Origin: CAIQPV01 sp964480365
Lineage (GTDB): Bacteria; Pseudomonadota; Gammaproteobacteria; Burkholderiales; Gallionellaceae
Reading direction: 5' to 3'
Length of the DNA: 64,000 nt
Assembly (NCBI GenBank): GCA_964480365.1
Contig: CAYZPM010000001.1
Span: 231,461-295,460, forward strand
Shown here: positions 45,216-53,631 of the stretch, piece by piece
How the letters are laid out: every line of letters begins with the position of its first letter
How positions within the stretch are numbered: the first letter of the stretch is position 1
Position numbers and translations under genes: made by a program
The notes under the pieces: model-generated
Database searches by the model: none
Told to the model about the DNA's origin: nothing
Seen by the model: only the letters and a program-made list of their open reading frames with translations

Positions 45216-45373
45216 TTAAGTTGGGGTTTCAGAAATCCAGTGGGAAGGTTCAAAAGTTGGTGCGGTATGAATGGCTATTTTTAACCCCATAACTGCCAGA
45301 TCGCTCTACAAAAGCTGGCATGGACAATATGGTTTTGTTTCTTCCAGCAAACATTCGGAATAGCTTCTATTTC

Positions 45374-46366
45374 TTATCGAAAAGCGGTCTCATTTCTTCT
45401 GGCATAAATATTCAATAACTCTTCAAGATTTTTGGCTTTGCTATAAAGAAGCGAATATATCTTCCGGGTTTCCGGATCATAAACTTCCTGTATCTCTAAC
45501 ACATTCACCATGGTTCCCTTGAAATCAACAAGGGCTGTCCATGAGTTATCCATACCAACGGTTGAGTAAAACACCTTCACGTCATCAACCGGATTGTCTG
45601 AAACTTCAAAAGAAAGGCCATTGTAGATAAATTGTGTTTTCTTCATGTCTTTTATGCGGCCATCCGCATTTTTGTATGCTCTTTCTCTATAAAACGGGAA
45701 CTGAACAAATGTATCTTCGCGGCCGCTTACCGGAGGAGCTTCCCCGACCTTCGCTATTGCTATCGACGATATCTGGCCAAAATAAATGCGGCTTTGTTCA
45801 GAGGTAGCCCATATATCATGGGGAATAATTCTTGCAGTAATACTTTGGAATTGGTGGCTTTGCTCTGCCAGCACAGACTTTGTGTATTGAGCGATTTCTT
45901 TCGTAGGTCCTACAACACCAGGCACGGAATCGACAGGATCAAGATGGATTCGTTTAACGGAAAGCGAAAACGAAGGAATATTCAGGTCTTTCCTGACAAT
46001 GTAAAGCTTGGACAGCGAGCCAACCGTCTCCAACAGGCTGACTGGAAGCGCCAAGTCGCGCGGCGCGGAATTCAGGCAATCTGATTGCACTGGAAAAATC
46101 AGGGTGCGACTGGAATCAATTCTGGTTGCAACCCATGAGCCACCTGTGCTTTGAGTTCTAAGGTAAAGCGGCCCTTCTGGTCCTTCACTAATCTGTAACG
46201 CCTTGTAGCACTGGATGTATTGGCTGTACGAATAAGGCTGACCGTTGATTTCCATATCGATCGAGTATTTGAAATAACCAGTACCGCCATCATCTGCAAA
46301 CGCACTTTGAAAAATGGACCATGCCATTAAAATAGTCGCCTTAAACAAACCATACATGAATCTCAT
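45374..46366 (-). CDS. Hypothetical secreted protein, 330 residues
   Basis: I do not recognise this protein. It has a signal peptide (MRFMYGLFKATILMAWSIFQSAFA, cleavage near SAFA), so it should be periplasmic or exported, and a long beta-rich mature part with Cys52 and Cys96 able to pair. AGGAATTC lies before the ATG. It is markedly more AT-rich than the hydrolase upstream of it in the window and lies next to another secreted protein gene on the same strand. Confidence 0.7.
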   Translation of the reverse strand: MRFMYGLFKATILMAWSIFQSAFADDGGTGYFKYSIDMEINGQPYSYSQYIQCYKALQISEGPEGPLYLRTQSTGGSWVATRIDSSRTLIFPVQSDCLNSAPRDLALPVSLLETVGSLSKLYIVRKDLNIPSFSLSVKRIHLDPVDSVPGVVGPTKEIAQYTKSVLAEQSHQFQSITARIIPHDIWATSEQSRIYFGQISSIAIAKVGEAPPVSGREDTFVQFPFYRERAYKNADGRIKDMKKTQFIYNGLSFEVSDNPVDDVKVFYSTVGMDNSWTALVDFKGTMVNVLEIQEVYDPETRKIYSLLYSKAKNLEELLNIYARRNETAFR

Positions 46367-46481
46367 TTTTCTGAATTCCTAGATTAAACAGTAATAGAAC
46401 AAGTTGGATTGTTTAAATGACCACTATTGGCTGTAACGGACAGAGCGACTTCTCCAAAGCAGTCGTTATTCCGCAATGTAC

Positions 46482-47657
46482 TTACCAACGAAAACATTTG
46501 CCGAAACTTTTGTACGGAATCATATTAGAGCCTGGACCTTCACCATATCTGCCTAATTCGTATTGCTGATATGAAAAAATAACTCCTTGGGCATCTAATG
46601 AAACATCTGAATCGCCAAGTAAATCGTCTGGACCGGTTGTACCTTGTTCCAGGCTGCTTAACAACATTGGTTTAAGTTTCCTGTAAATCAAGCTCCCAAT
46701 CAGCTTTTGGCATTTGTCAGATGAATCAAAAAGCTCATCAGACTTGATTAAACGCCAATTCTGTTCTCTTTTCCTGTACAAAAAAGTATGGTCTTCACCG
46801 TAACCATGAGCAGCACCAGTATGATATTCAGAGCTTGAAAAATTTAGCGTCATTAGGTTCTTATTTATAATTTTTGCGGAAACCATTCTTACGCATTCTC
46901 CCTCATCGTTTCCCTCTGCATCTTTTCCCTCATCAGTCTCGTAACAATCCGTTACAAACTTGGAAATTTGTGCTGAGATTGCAGGGGTTTTAATCTCAGG
47001 ATATTCGAGCTTAGTTACCCATTTCTCTCCATGAGGGATGTCCTTTTTAACTACAGGAAATGGCGAGACAATGACACTTACCTTGGACAATGCTTCGGAA
47101 AATCCGTCATCAGGTTTAACGCCAAGGGTATCCTTCAACGGGGACAGGTTTATAAAAATACTGTCTCGTTTACATTCCAGCAATTTTGTAGGCTGGTCGG
47201 GCAAAGTTACTCCAACACCAGTAGAGTACAACCATCTAACAAATTCATTTTTATCCGGGGTTATCACATCATAGCCAACATTGCCGCGAGAAAAACCAAT
47301 GGTCTCTAATGGAAAGGGGCGGGAAGTTGACGAAAACGAGAAAGCTTCTTCCAATGGTCTTTCTTGGTTTGAGTAATCTAATTCAGGCGCTTTCCCATAA
47401 AGGCCAAATCTGTAACTCAATTTCTGAATTTTCATGGATTCCGGATTTAGAGAGGCACACAACGATATTGTTTTAGATTCAATCACGCATGAGAACAAGG
47501 CAGTTTCGTTACCAACACAAAGGGTGTTGGATGGTGGTGGAAAATCAGCTTTGGGAGCATCTACAGCAAAGATGGACACGGAAAATGTTAGAGCACCGGC
47601 AAGAAAAACAATCGCTCTTATCAAGCCCGAAGGTAAATATTTAAACTGGATTTTCAT
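46482..47657 (-). CDS. Secreted protein with a DUF3298/RsiV-like C-terminal region
   Basis: A 391-residue protein starting MKIQFKYLPSGLIRAIVFLAG, with a signal peptide ending near SIFAVDA and AGAGGG upstream. The C-terminal third (HTGAAHGYG...FLYRKREQNWRLIKSDELFD, then VIFSYQQYELGRYGEGP) resembles the DUF3298 domain seen in RsiV-type periplasmic proteins, some of which bind lysozyme. Several Cys pairs suggest disulfides. AT-rich compared with its surroundings. The lysozyme-binding idea is only family-level inference. Confidence 0.72.
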   Translation of the reverse strand: MKIQFKYLPSGLIRAIVFLAGALTFSVSIFAVDAPKADFPPPSNTLCVGNETALFSCVIESKTISLCASLNPESMKIQKLSYRFGLYGKAPELDYSNQERPLEEAFSFSSTSRPFPLETIGFSRGNVGYDVITPDKNEFVRWLYSTGVGVTLPDQPTKLLECKRDSIFINLSPLKDTLGVKPDDGFSEALSKVSVIVSPFPVVKKDIPHGEKWVTKLEYPEIKTPAISAQISKFVTDCYETDEGKDAEGNDEGECVRMVSAKIINKNLMTLNFSSSEYHTGAAHGYGEDHTFLYRKREQNWRLIKSDELFDSSDKCQKLIGSLIYRKLKPMLLSSLEQGTTGPDDLLGDSDVSLDAQGVIFSYQQYELGRYGEGPGSNMIPYKSFGKCFRW

Positions 47658-47804
47658 TCTTACCCTCTGATGTAAATTCACCCGCAAGCATAAGTTGAAA
47701 TGGAGAATACCCGCGACTGTCCACAAAGTGGCTGCGAAACCTGCCTCTCACCTATTTTCACTTCTTTTTGTAACGGCTTGCGAATTTGCTTGCCACTGCA
47801 TAAA

Positions 47805-48632
47805 TCAGCCTCCGTCAGCCGCTGGCAAGTGAATAGTGTACTGGCCTGATTTTTCGTCACGCACTACAACGAGCAGTTTGTGCTTCTGAGCGTCTTCAAC
47901 CAATTCCTTGAATGAGCGATAGCCGTAGGAAGATTCGGTAAAGCCGGGTCTGCGTCGTTGCATGGTGGGCTTGACCATCGAACCCCATATTTTTTCGTCA
48001 GAGCCGCGCTCGGCGATCAATGCCTCGACTGTTTCGACGATGAAATCAAGCGCTTCTTGACGTTTATCATCCTCGCCCTTGGCTGTTGCCTGTCCTTTGC
48101 TGACCGTGGTTTTCACCGGGACTTTTCTTTGGTTGCGCTTTTGTTTCGCTTCCTGTTCGCGCACCAGATCGTCGTAGAAAATAAACTCGTCGCAGTTGGC
48201 GCTGAGCAGATCAGACGTCGAATCCTTCACGCCGATGCCGATAACGTATTTATTGTTCTCCCGCAGCTTCGACACCAGCGGCGAGAAATCCGAATCGCCG
48301 CTGATGATGACGAAGGTGTCCACATGGGCTTTGGTATAGCAAAGATCGAGTGCATCGACCACCATACGGATGTCGGCCGAGTTCTTGCCCGACTGGCGCA
48401 CATGCGGAATCTCGATCAGCTCGAAGGCTGCTTCGTGCATCGTCGCCTTGAATTCTTTGTAGCGATCCCAGTCACAATAAGCTTTCTTGACCACGATGCT
48501 GCCTTTTAGCAGCAAACGTTCCAGCACTTTCTTGATATCAAACTGCGCATACTTGGCATCCCGCACACCCAGCGCAACGTTCTCGAAATCGCAGAACAGC
48601 GCCATGTTGGTTATTTCCGGTTGACTTGCCAT
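47805..48632 (-). CDS. NYN-domain protein with C-terminal LOTUS/OST-HTH domain
   Basis: A 275-residue protein. The NYN (PIN-like) nuclease domain at about 8-155 shows the acidic residues of the metal site: FCDFEN, then SADIRMVVDAL, then ISGDSDFSPLV. A basic linker at about 162-185 leads to an OST-HTH/LOTUS domain (about 190-265, ending RSFKELVEDAQKHKLLVV). Such proteins are predicted RNA-processing nucleases with RNA-binding modules. GGAGGAAG precedes the ATG. Confidence 0.88.
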   Translation of the reverse strand: MASQPEITNMALFCDFENVALGVRDAKYAQFDIKKVLERLLLKGSIVVKKAYCDWDRYKEFKATMHEAAFELIEIPHVRQSGKNSADIRMVVDALDLCYTKAHVDTFVIISGDSDFSPLVSKLRENNKYVIGIGVKDSTSDLLSANCDEFIFYDDLVREQEAKQKRNQRKVPVKTTVSKGQATAKGEDDKRQEALDFIVETVEALIAERGSDEKIWGSMVKPTMQRRRPGFTESSYGYRSFKELVEDAQKHKLLVVVRDEKSGQYTIHLPAADGG

Positions 48633-48672
48633 TTATCTTCCTCCCGTATCAATTATTTTAAAATCGACTGGC

Positions 48673-48799
48673 CCACAAAAAGCACGAAAGACACGAAATA
48701 AGTGAACAACTTATACCGGTTCAGTCATTCACCTATTTGGTAACAATATACAAGCTTGGCATCTCTTGTAATATTTCGTGCTTTTCGTGTTTTTCGTGG
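48673..48799. repeat. Dispersed inverted repeat, CACGAAA family
   Basis: Arms 48673-48699 (CCACAAAAAGCACGAAAGAC...) and 48773-48799 are near-perfect inverted repeats with about 73 bases between. The layout resembles the ACAGAG elements: short A/G-rich units, long arms, unrelated centre. It lies between the FAD oxidase 3' end and the NYN gene start. Confidence 0.85.
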
Positions 48800-48825
48800 A
48801 CAAAGCTTTTGCCAAGATTAACAAC

Positions 48826-50235
48826 CTACAACACTTTACCCGGATTCATCAGTCCCTGCGGGTCAAGTGTTTGCTTGATGTTGCGCATCAGTTCCAGTTC
48901 CAGCGCGCTCTTGTAGTGAGTGATCTCGTCGCGCTTAAGCTGGCCCAGTCCGTGTTCGGCACTGATGCTGCCGTTGAGTTGCGCCACGACCTCATACACG
49001 AGGCGATTCACTTCACGTTCGGAACGTGCAATGAAGCCACTATTCTGATTTTGATCCTGCATGGAAACATTGTAGTGGATGTTGCCGTCGCCGATGTGTC
49101 CAAAAGCGACGATACGGATTCCGCTGAATGCGGTGCGCAGCGCAATACCCGCTCGGGTGATGAACTCCGCCATGTTGCTGACCGGCACCGACACGTCGTG
49201 TTTGACGCTGATGCCTTCGTGCTTTTGCGCCTCGCTGATACTTTTGCGCAGCTTCCACCAGGAAAACGCGCAATCCTTGTCGGTGGTTACCGTGCTTTCG
49301 ATGACACCTTCGCCGAACGTCTGAAGCGAATCACGCAAAGGCGCATCCAGCGGCGAGTGAAGCACATCATCTAGTTCAATCAGCACGATCCATTCATGGC
49401 GCGCGGCGAACGGCTCCTGCGATCCCGAAATGTGCTGTAGCACGAGGTCGAGGCATGAGCGCGAGATGAACTCGAAGGCGCTGATCCTGTCACCGCAAGT
49501 GGCGCGCAAGTGCGCCAATAATTCCACTGCCGTTGCCGGATCTCGTACTGCCACATACGCCGTTGCCACAGATTGCGGCAGCGGGAACAGTTTCAGCACG
49601 GCGGCGGTGATGATGCCCAGCGTGCCTTCGGCACCGATGAATAAATGTTTGAGGTCGTAGCCAGTGTTGTCCTTGCGCAAACCGCGCAGGCCATCCCAGA
49701 TGCGCCCGTCCGGCAGCACCACTTCCAGTCCCAGCACAAGGCTGCGGGCGGTGCCATAGCGCAGCACGGCGATACCGCCCGCGTTGGTGGAAAGGTTGCC
49801 GCCGATCTCGCTCTGCGGCGCATCGTCACCGAGACCTAGCGCGAGCGGAAACAAACGGTTCGCTTGCACTGCCGCTTTGCGCACGAAATCCAGCGCACAG
49901 CCCGCTTCTGCGATCATGGTGTAGTTGGTGGCATCCAGAGCGCGAATACGGTTCATGCGCGAAAGATTCAGCACGATCTGTTTGCCTTGCGGCAACGGCA
50001 CCGATCCGCCACATTGGCTGGTATTGCCACCTTGGGGAACAATCGCGATGTTATTTTTTGCGCATAGCTTCACCACATCGGCGGCTTGTTGCGTATCGGA
50101 TGGGAATACCACTGCCAGTGCCTTGCCGGAATAACGTCCGCGCCAGTCGGTGCAATGCGGTGCGGCGGCTTCGCCGGTCAGAACGTTGCCCGTTCCTACT
50201 ATGGCGCAAAGAAGATTTATCATTTCATTTGGCAT
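48826..50235 (-). CDS. FAD-linked oxidase, D-lactate / D-2-hydroxyglutarate dehydrogenase-like (GlcD family)
   Basis: A 469-residue flavoprotein with an N-terminal PCMH-type FAD-binding domain (IVPQGGNTSQCGG, SEIGGNLSTNAGGIAVLRYG) and a C-terminal FAD-oxidase domain (IVAFGHIGDGNIHYN, SAEHGLGQLKRDE). It oxidises a D-2-hydroxy acid. Glycolate, D-lactate and D-2-hydroxyglutarate are all possible. No glcE/glcF partner is next to it, which favours a single-chain D-2-hydroxyacid dehydrogenase. An ATG at 50223 is an alternative start. Confidence 0.85.
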   Translation of the reverse strand: MPNEMINLLCAIVGTGNVLTGEAAAPHCTDWRGRYSGKALAVVFPSDTQQAADVVKLCAKNNIAIVPQGGNTSQCGGSVPLPQGKQIVLNLSRMNRIRALDATNYTMIAEAGCALDFVRKAAVQANRLFPLALGLGDDAPQSEIGGNLSTNAGGIAVLRYGTARSLVLGLEVVLPDGRIWDGLRGLRKDNTGYDLKHLFIGAEGTLGIITAAVLKLFPLPQSVATAYVAVRDPATAVELLAHLRATCGDRISAFEFISRSCLDLVLQHISGSQEPFAARHEWIVLIELDDVLHSPLDAPLRDSLQTFGEGVIESTVTTDKDCAFSWWKLRKSISEAQKHEGISVKHDVSVPVSNMAEFITRAGIALRTAFSGIRIVAFGHIGDGNIHYNVSMQDQNQNSGFIARSEREVNRLVYEVVAQLNGSISAEHGLGQLKRDEITHYKSALELELMRNIKQTLDPQGLMNPGKVL

Positions 50236-50331
50236 CTCATCTGTTCCGTAATGTCCTTTCTGTGGTCAATTATATTCTCATTCGATATCCGCTTCTCACG
50301 CATTGCCTTGGTGCGCCATGCAAGTTTCGCG

Positions 50332-52545
50332 TTAAAACTCCAGCGGGTCTATATCTAGCAACCAGCGTAATTTCTGCGCGGGAAGTGCATCCAGCAAAGG
50401 CTTCCAAGCGCGCAAAAATTGCTGCAACAGTTTACGCGATTCGCATTGCACTAATATTTGTGCGCGGCTGTGGTTGGCGCGGCGCGGCATGGCGGCGGGA
50501 ACCACACCATATACCTCGACCGCTATCGCCAATGCCACGGCAGCCTCGCGCGCCTGTTGCAAAAACACATACACACCAGCCTCCTGCTTGCCTTCGGCGC
50601 GCAGCAACACCTGATAGACAAAAGGCGGAAATCCGGCAGATTGGCGTTCCGCCAGCAGAATTTTTGCCCAAGTGTTGTAGTCGTGTTCGCGCAATGCGCG
50701 GAATAAGGGATGATCGGGGAAGGCGGTCTGGATCAGCACCTCGCCCGGTTTGTCGGCACGCCCGGCGCGGCCCGCCACTTGCGCGAGTTGCGCAAATAAT
50801 TTTTCCGAAGCGCGAAAATCGCTGCTGTACAGCGCGCCGTCCGGGTTAAGCACACCTACAAGGGTCAGGTTTGGGAAATCGTGTCCCTTCGCCAGTATCT
50901 GTGTACCCACCAAAATGTCTACCTCGTCATCGTGTATCTGTCGACGCATGGCATTCCACGTTCCCTTATTGCGTGTGCTGTCGCGGTCAACCCGCAGGAT
51001 ACGCGCCTCGGGGAAGCGTTCCTGCAATGCGCTCTCCACGCGTTGCGTGCCGATGCCGACCGGTTGCAGATCGGCGTTGCCGCAGCTCGGGCAGGCATGC
51101 GGTACGCGCGCCTGATGACCGCAGTGGTGGCAGCGCAAACGCCTGTCCTGCAAATGCAGCACCAGCTTGCCCGCGCAATTCGGGCAATCGGACAACCAAC
51201 CGCAAGCGGTACACATCAATACCGGCGCATAACCGCGCCGGTTGATGAACACAAGACTCTGTTCGCCGCGTTGCAGATTCTGCTCCAAGGCGGTGAGCAA
51301 CTGCTCACTTACTCCGTGTTGCATAAAGGCGTTGCTGGTGTTGATGCAGCGTAGCGTCGGCAGTTTTGCCGCCGCCAATGCACGCTTGGTGAGTGGCAGC
51401 AGGCGATAACGCCCGCTCTGTGCATTGTAATAACTTTCCAGTGAAGGCGTGGCTGAACCCAGCACAATCGGGACGCCGCGCTGGTTGGCGCGGAAAATCG
51501 CCACATCGCGCGCCGAGTAGCGCAAACTATCCTGCTGTTTGAACGAAGCATCGTGCTCCTCATCCACAATCACCAACGCCAATTGCGGCAAGGGTGTAAA
51601 CACCGCCAGACGTGTGCCGAGCACGATGCGCGCCGACCCGGATTGTGCGCGCAACCAGTTTTGCGTGCGCTCGCTATCACCCAAACCACTGTGCAGGCTG
51701 ACCAGCTCGGCATCGGGAAAGCGGCTACGGAAATAATTTTCCAGTTGCGGAGTTAAGTTAATTTCCGGCACCAGCAGCAGTACCTGCCCACCCTCCCTTC
51801 GACCAAGCTCAGGACAGGACTGCAACATGCGATGCATCAGGTGCACATAAATTTCGGTCTTGCCGCTACCGGTGACGCCGTGCAGCAGGAAGCAACCATA
51901 GCCGTGCGATTGCGTGACCGCATCCACCGCCTGCTGCTGTGCGGCGGTCAATGTATGCGCGTTGTTGAAAGTAAGTCCCTGCTTACTTAGGGTGAGGGAC
52001 GGCTTTAGAGAAACACTCTCCACCCACCCCGCCTGCAACAGCGCCTTAAGCGCAGTCGGCGCGCTCGACGACAGCGCGCGCAATTGTGCGGCGCTCAACG
52101 CACCCGCTTGCAAAGCAGTGAGGATGCGTTGCTGCACCACCTTGCGCTTGGGCAACAGGCTCAAATCGAGCGCCCGCCCGCTGGCGCTGAGTGTGTAGTG
52201 CAGCGCCTCCTTGAACGTGACCGGTTCGCAGGAACGCAACCGCACTGGCAAGGCTGACAACACAGTGGCTCCGAGCGGGTGATGGTAATAGTCGCTACAG
52301 AATCGCAGCAGGGTGAGCAGTTCGGCAGGCAACGGCGGAATCTCATCCAGCACCCGTACCACAGGTTTGATCCGTTCTACCGCCAATTCGGAGTCCTCTA
52401 CGCATTCCATCACCACGCCAACCACCTGCTTGCGCCCAAACGGCACGATCACCCTCTGCCCTGGCACGACCGCAATGCCATCCGCCAACACGTAATCGAA
52501 TAGTGTTGACAACGGCATATCCAGCGCGACGCGAACTATCGACAT
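50332..52545 (-). CDS. priA: Primosomal helicase PriA, with in-frame repeat insertion
   Basis: A 737-residue protein with the 3'-DNA-binding N-terminus, Walker A GVTGSGKTE (223-231), DEEH (328-331), eight zinc-binding Cys between 445 and 488, and the C-terminal domain. PriA restarts stalled replication forks. Residues about 243-253 (SCPELGRREGG), between the Walker A helix and the strand VLLLVPEIN, are encoded by a copy of the CCTGAGCTTGTCGAAGGG dispersed repeat. The frame is kept, so the enzyme is probably functional with a longer loop. Confidence 0.96.
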   Translation of the reverse strand: MSIVRVALDMPLSTLFDYVLADGIAVVPGQRVIVPFGRKQVVGVVMECVEDSELAVERIKPVVRVLDEIPPLPAELLTLLRFCSDYYHHPLGATVLSALPVRLRSCEPVTFKEALHYTLSASGRALDLSLLPKRKVVQQRILTALQAGALSAAQLRALSSSAPTALKALLQAGWVESVSLKPSLTLSKQGLTFNNAHTLTAAQQQAVDAVTQSHGYGCFLLHGVTGSGKTEIYVHLMHRMLQSCPELGRREGGQVLLLVPEINLTPQLENYFRSRFPDAELVSLHSGLGDSERTQNWLRAQSGSARIVLGTRLAVFTPLPQLALVIVDEEHDASFKQQDSLRYSARDVAIFRANQRGVPIVLGSATPSLESYYNAQSGRYRLLPLTKRALAAAKLPTLRCINTSNAFMQHGVSEQLLTALEQNLQRGEQSLVFINRRGYAPVLMCTACGWLSDCPNCAGKLVLHLQDRRLRCHHCGHQARVPHACPSCGNADLQPVGIGTQRVESALQERFPEARILRVDRDSTRNKGTWNAMRRQIHDDEVDILVGTQILAKGHDFPNLTLVGVLNPDGALYSSDFRASEKLFAQLAQVAGRAGRADKPGEVLIQTAFPDHPLFRALREHDYNTWAKILLAERQSAGFPPFVYQVLLRAEGKQEAGVYVFLQQAREAAVALAIAVEVYGVVPAAMPRRANHSRAQILVQCESRKLLQQFLRAWKPLLDALPAQKLRWLLDIDPLEF
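51794..51820 (-). repeat. Dispersed repeat, CCTGAGCTTGTCGAAGGG family, copy 3, inside priA
   Basis: On the coding strand this reads CCTGTCCTGAGCTTGGTCGA then AGGGAG, matching one unit of the elements at 24394 and 25703 with a few changes. It is in frame in priA and adds roughly 10-12 residues to a loop. Confidence 0.75.
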
Positions 52546-52615
52546 TTAGTGAGTTTTCCTCCGGCAAATTCTACAAAACCGCGCTAAGCAGCTTGACTTA
52601 TTTGCATATTTTTTA

Positions 52616-52650
52616 TTATCCACACAAGCTGTGGATAATGTTGTGAATAA
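52616..52650. promoter_or_regulatory. Cluster of three DnaA boxes
   Basis: Two perfect consensus 9-mers in inverted orientation plus one single-mismatch 9-mer lie within 35 bases, followed by an AT-rich stretch. The cluster sits 70-100 bases upstream of the priA start, so it could also control priA. Confidence 0.65.
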
Positions 52651-53066
52651 CACTGCAACAACTCTGTTAAGTGCAAATTATATATACGGTTTTATCTACC
52701 TGCTCATTTTGAGGGCATATAAATATACCAACAAAAACAATATATTAAAAATAATCGCAAAGTCCTTACTAAAAACCCATCGCCGTCTTTGGTTTAACAA
52801 TTGGCTGTGCACAACCCGGCAATTGTCAAGCATTTTTCAACAGTCAAGGGCGGATTCAACAAAGTTAGGTAACCCACTATACGGCAAGCCGGATGTGGCA
52901 ATAATACAGCGCAATCTGCCACATGATTCCACCTGGCATATTGGCAACCAGAAAACGACTTTGGCGTTTCAAATTTCAGTCGTTCCATCAGTCTCTTCGC
53001 TTTTCCCCTCCGGCGGATAGGGTCTGCAGCCCATCTGCCAGTGGGTTGCCATTGGATAAAGTTAGC

Positions 53067-53094
53067 TTGCAAACTTGGCGGCGTTGTTTAGAAT
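53067..53094 (+). promoter_or_regulatory. Likely promoter of the cytochrome c gene
   Basis: TTGCAA (53067-53072) and TAGAAT (53089-53094) are 16 bases apart, about 60 bases before the cytochrome ATG. A GAGAGGAAA ribosome site precedes the ATG. The -35 is only a partial match. Confidence 0.45.
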
Positions 53095-53152
53095 GGGGAA
53101 ACGGAAATGTCCTGCAAGTTTTATAAATCTACAATAGAGAGGAAAAATAATT

Positions 53153-53542
53153 ATGAAACCTATCATCGTTAGCATGTTTGCAGCAGCGGGACTAATGGCA
53201 GCAGGCAGTGTTCTGGCAGTTGATATGCCTGATATTGCCAAGAAAAATGGTTGTCCCACTTGCCATGCCATTGACCACAAAGTAGTTGGCCCGTCATGGA
53301 TGGATGTGTCCAAATTCTACAACGGCAAAATGGCAAAATCGGTTGCCGGCCTAACTGTGAATGAAGCAACCGGTGGCAAAGCGCCTGAAGAGTTTTTGGT
53401 CCAAAAAGTCTCCAAGGGAGGGCACGGAAATTGGGGTAGTGCATCTATGATTGCTAACGATGATGTGTATCACCAACCATCCGAAGCCAAGCAAGGAGAC
53501 ATCAAGGAGCTAGTAGAGTTCATCTTGGGTCTGGCTAAGTAA
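53153..53542 (+). CDS. Class I periplasmic c-type cytochrome (c-551/c-552 type)
   Basis: A 129-residue protein with a signal peptide (cleavage near VLAVDM), one heme site CPTCH (Cys34, Cys37, His38) and a likely axial Met99 in SASMIAND. GPSWMDV after the heme site and the single-domain size fit small soluble electron carriers of the c-551/c-552 group that feed terminal oxidases or reductases. It is monocistronic with its own promoter, next to the heme gene hemE on the other strand. Confidence 0.9.
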   Translation: MKPIIVSMFAAAGLMAAGSVLAVDMPDIAKKNGCPTCHAIDHKVVGPSWMDVSKFYNGKMAKSVAGLTVNEATGGKAPEEFLVQKVSKGGHGNWGSASMIANDDVYHQPSEAKQGDIKELVEFILGLAK

Positions 53543-53552
53543 GACCCAGCGC

Positions 53553-53584
53553 CCACTAACCACCGTTGTTTGGTGGCTTAGTGG
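53553..53584. terminator. Hairpin between convergent cytochrome c and hemE
   Basis: CCACTAACCACC (53553-53564) pairs with GGTGG-C-TTAGTGG (53572-53584) with one bulge and a 7-base loop. It lies between two convergent genes. There is no strong T-run on the plus strand, so termination strength is uncertain. Confidence 0.5.
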
Positions 53585-53631
53585 ATTGGCTAGCAGCATC
53601 AGTCGTTTCATCAATAGTTGTGCAGAGATTT

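Larger units (their letters stand above)
52546..53152. other. AT-rich 600-bp spacer between priA and cytochrome c with DnaA boxes
   Basis: This long spacer has no convincing gene. Its first part (about 52600-52790) is strongly AT-rich. It holds DnaA boxes TTATCCACA (52616-52624) and TGTGGATAA (52630-52638), facing each other across 5 bases, and a third variant TGTGAATAA (52642-52650). Its right end carries the cytochrome c promoter. It may be a DnaA-controlled site or, less likely, a replication origin. dnaA and dnaN are not in the window. Confidence 0.55.

Noticed and set aside
52546..53152. Chromosomal replication origin
   Set aside because: Three DnaA boxes and AT-rich DNA are suggestive, but dnaA, dnaN, gyrB and parAB are not in the window, so a regulatory site is the safer reading.
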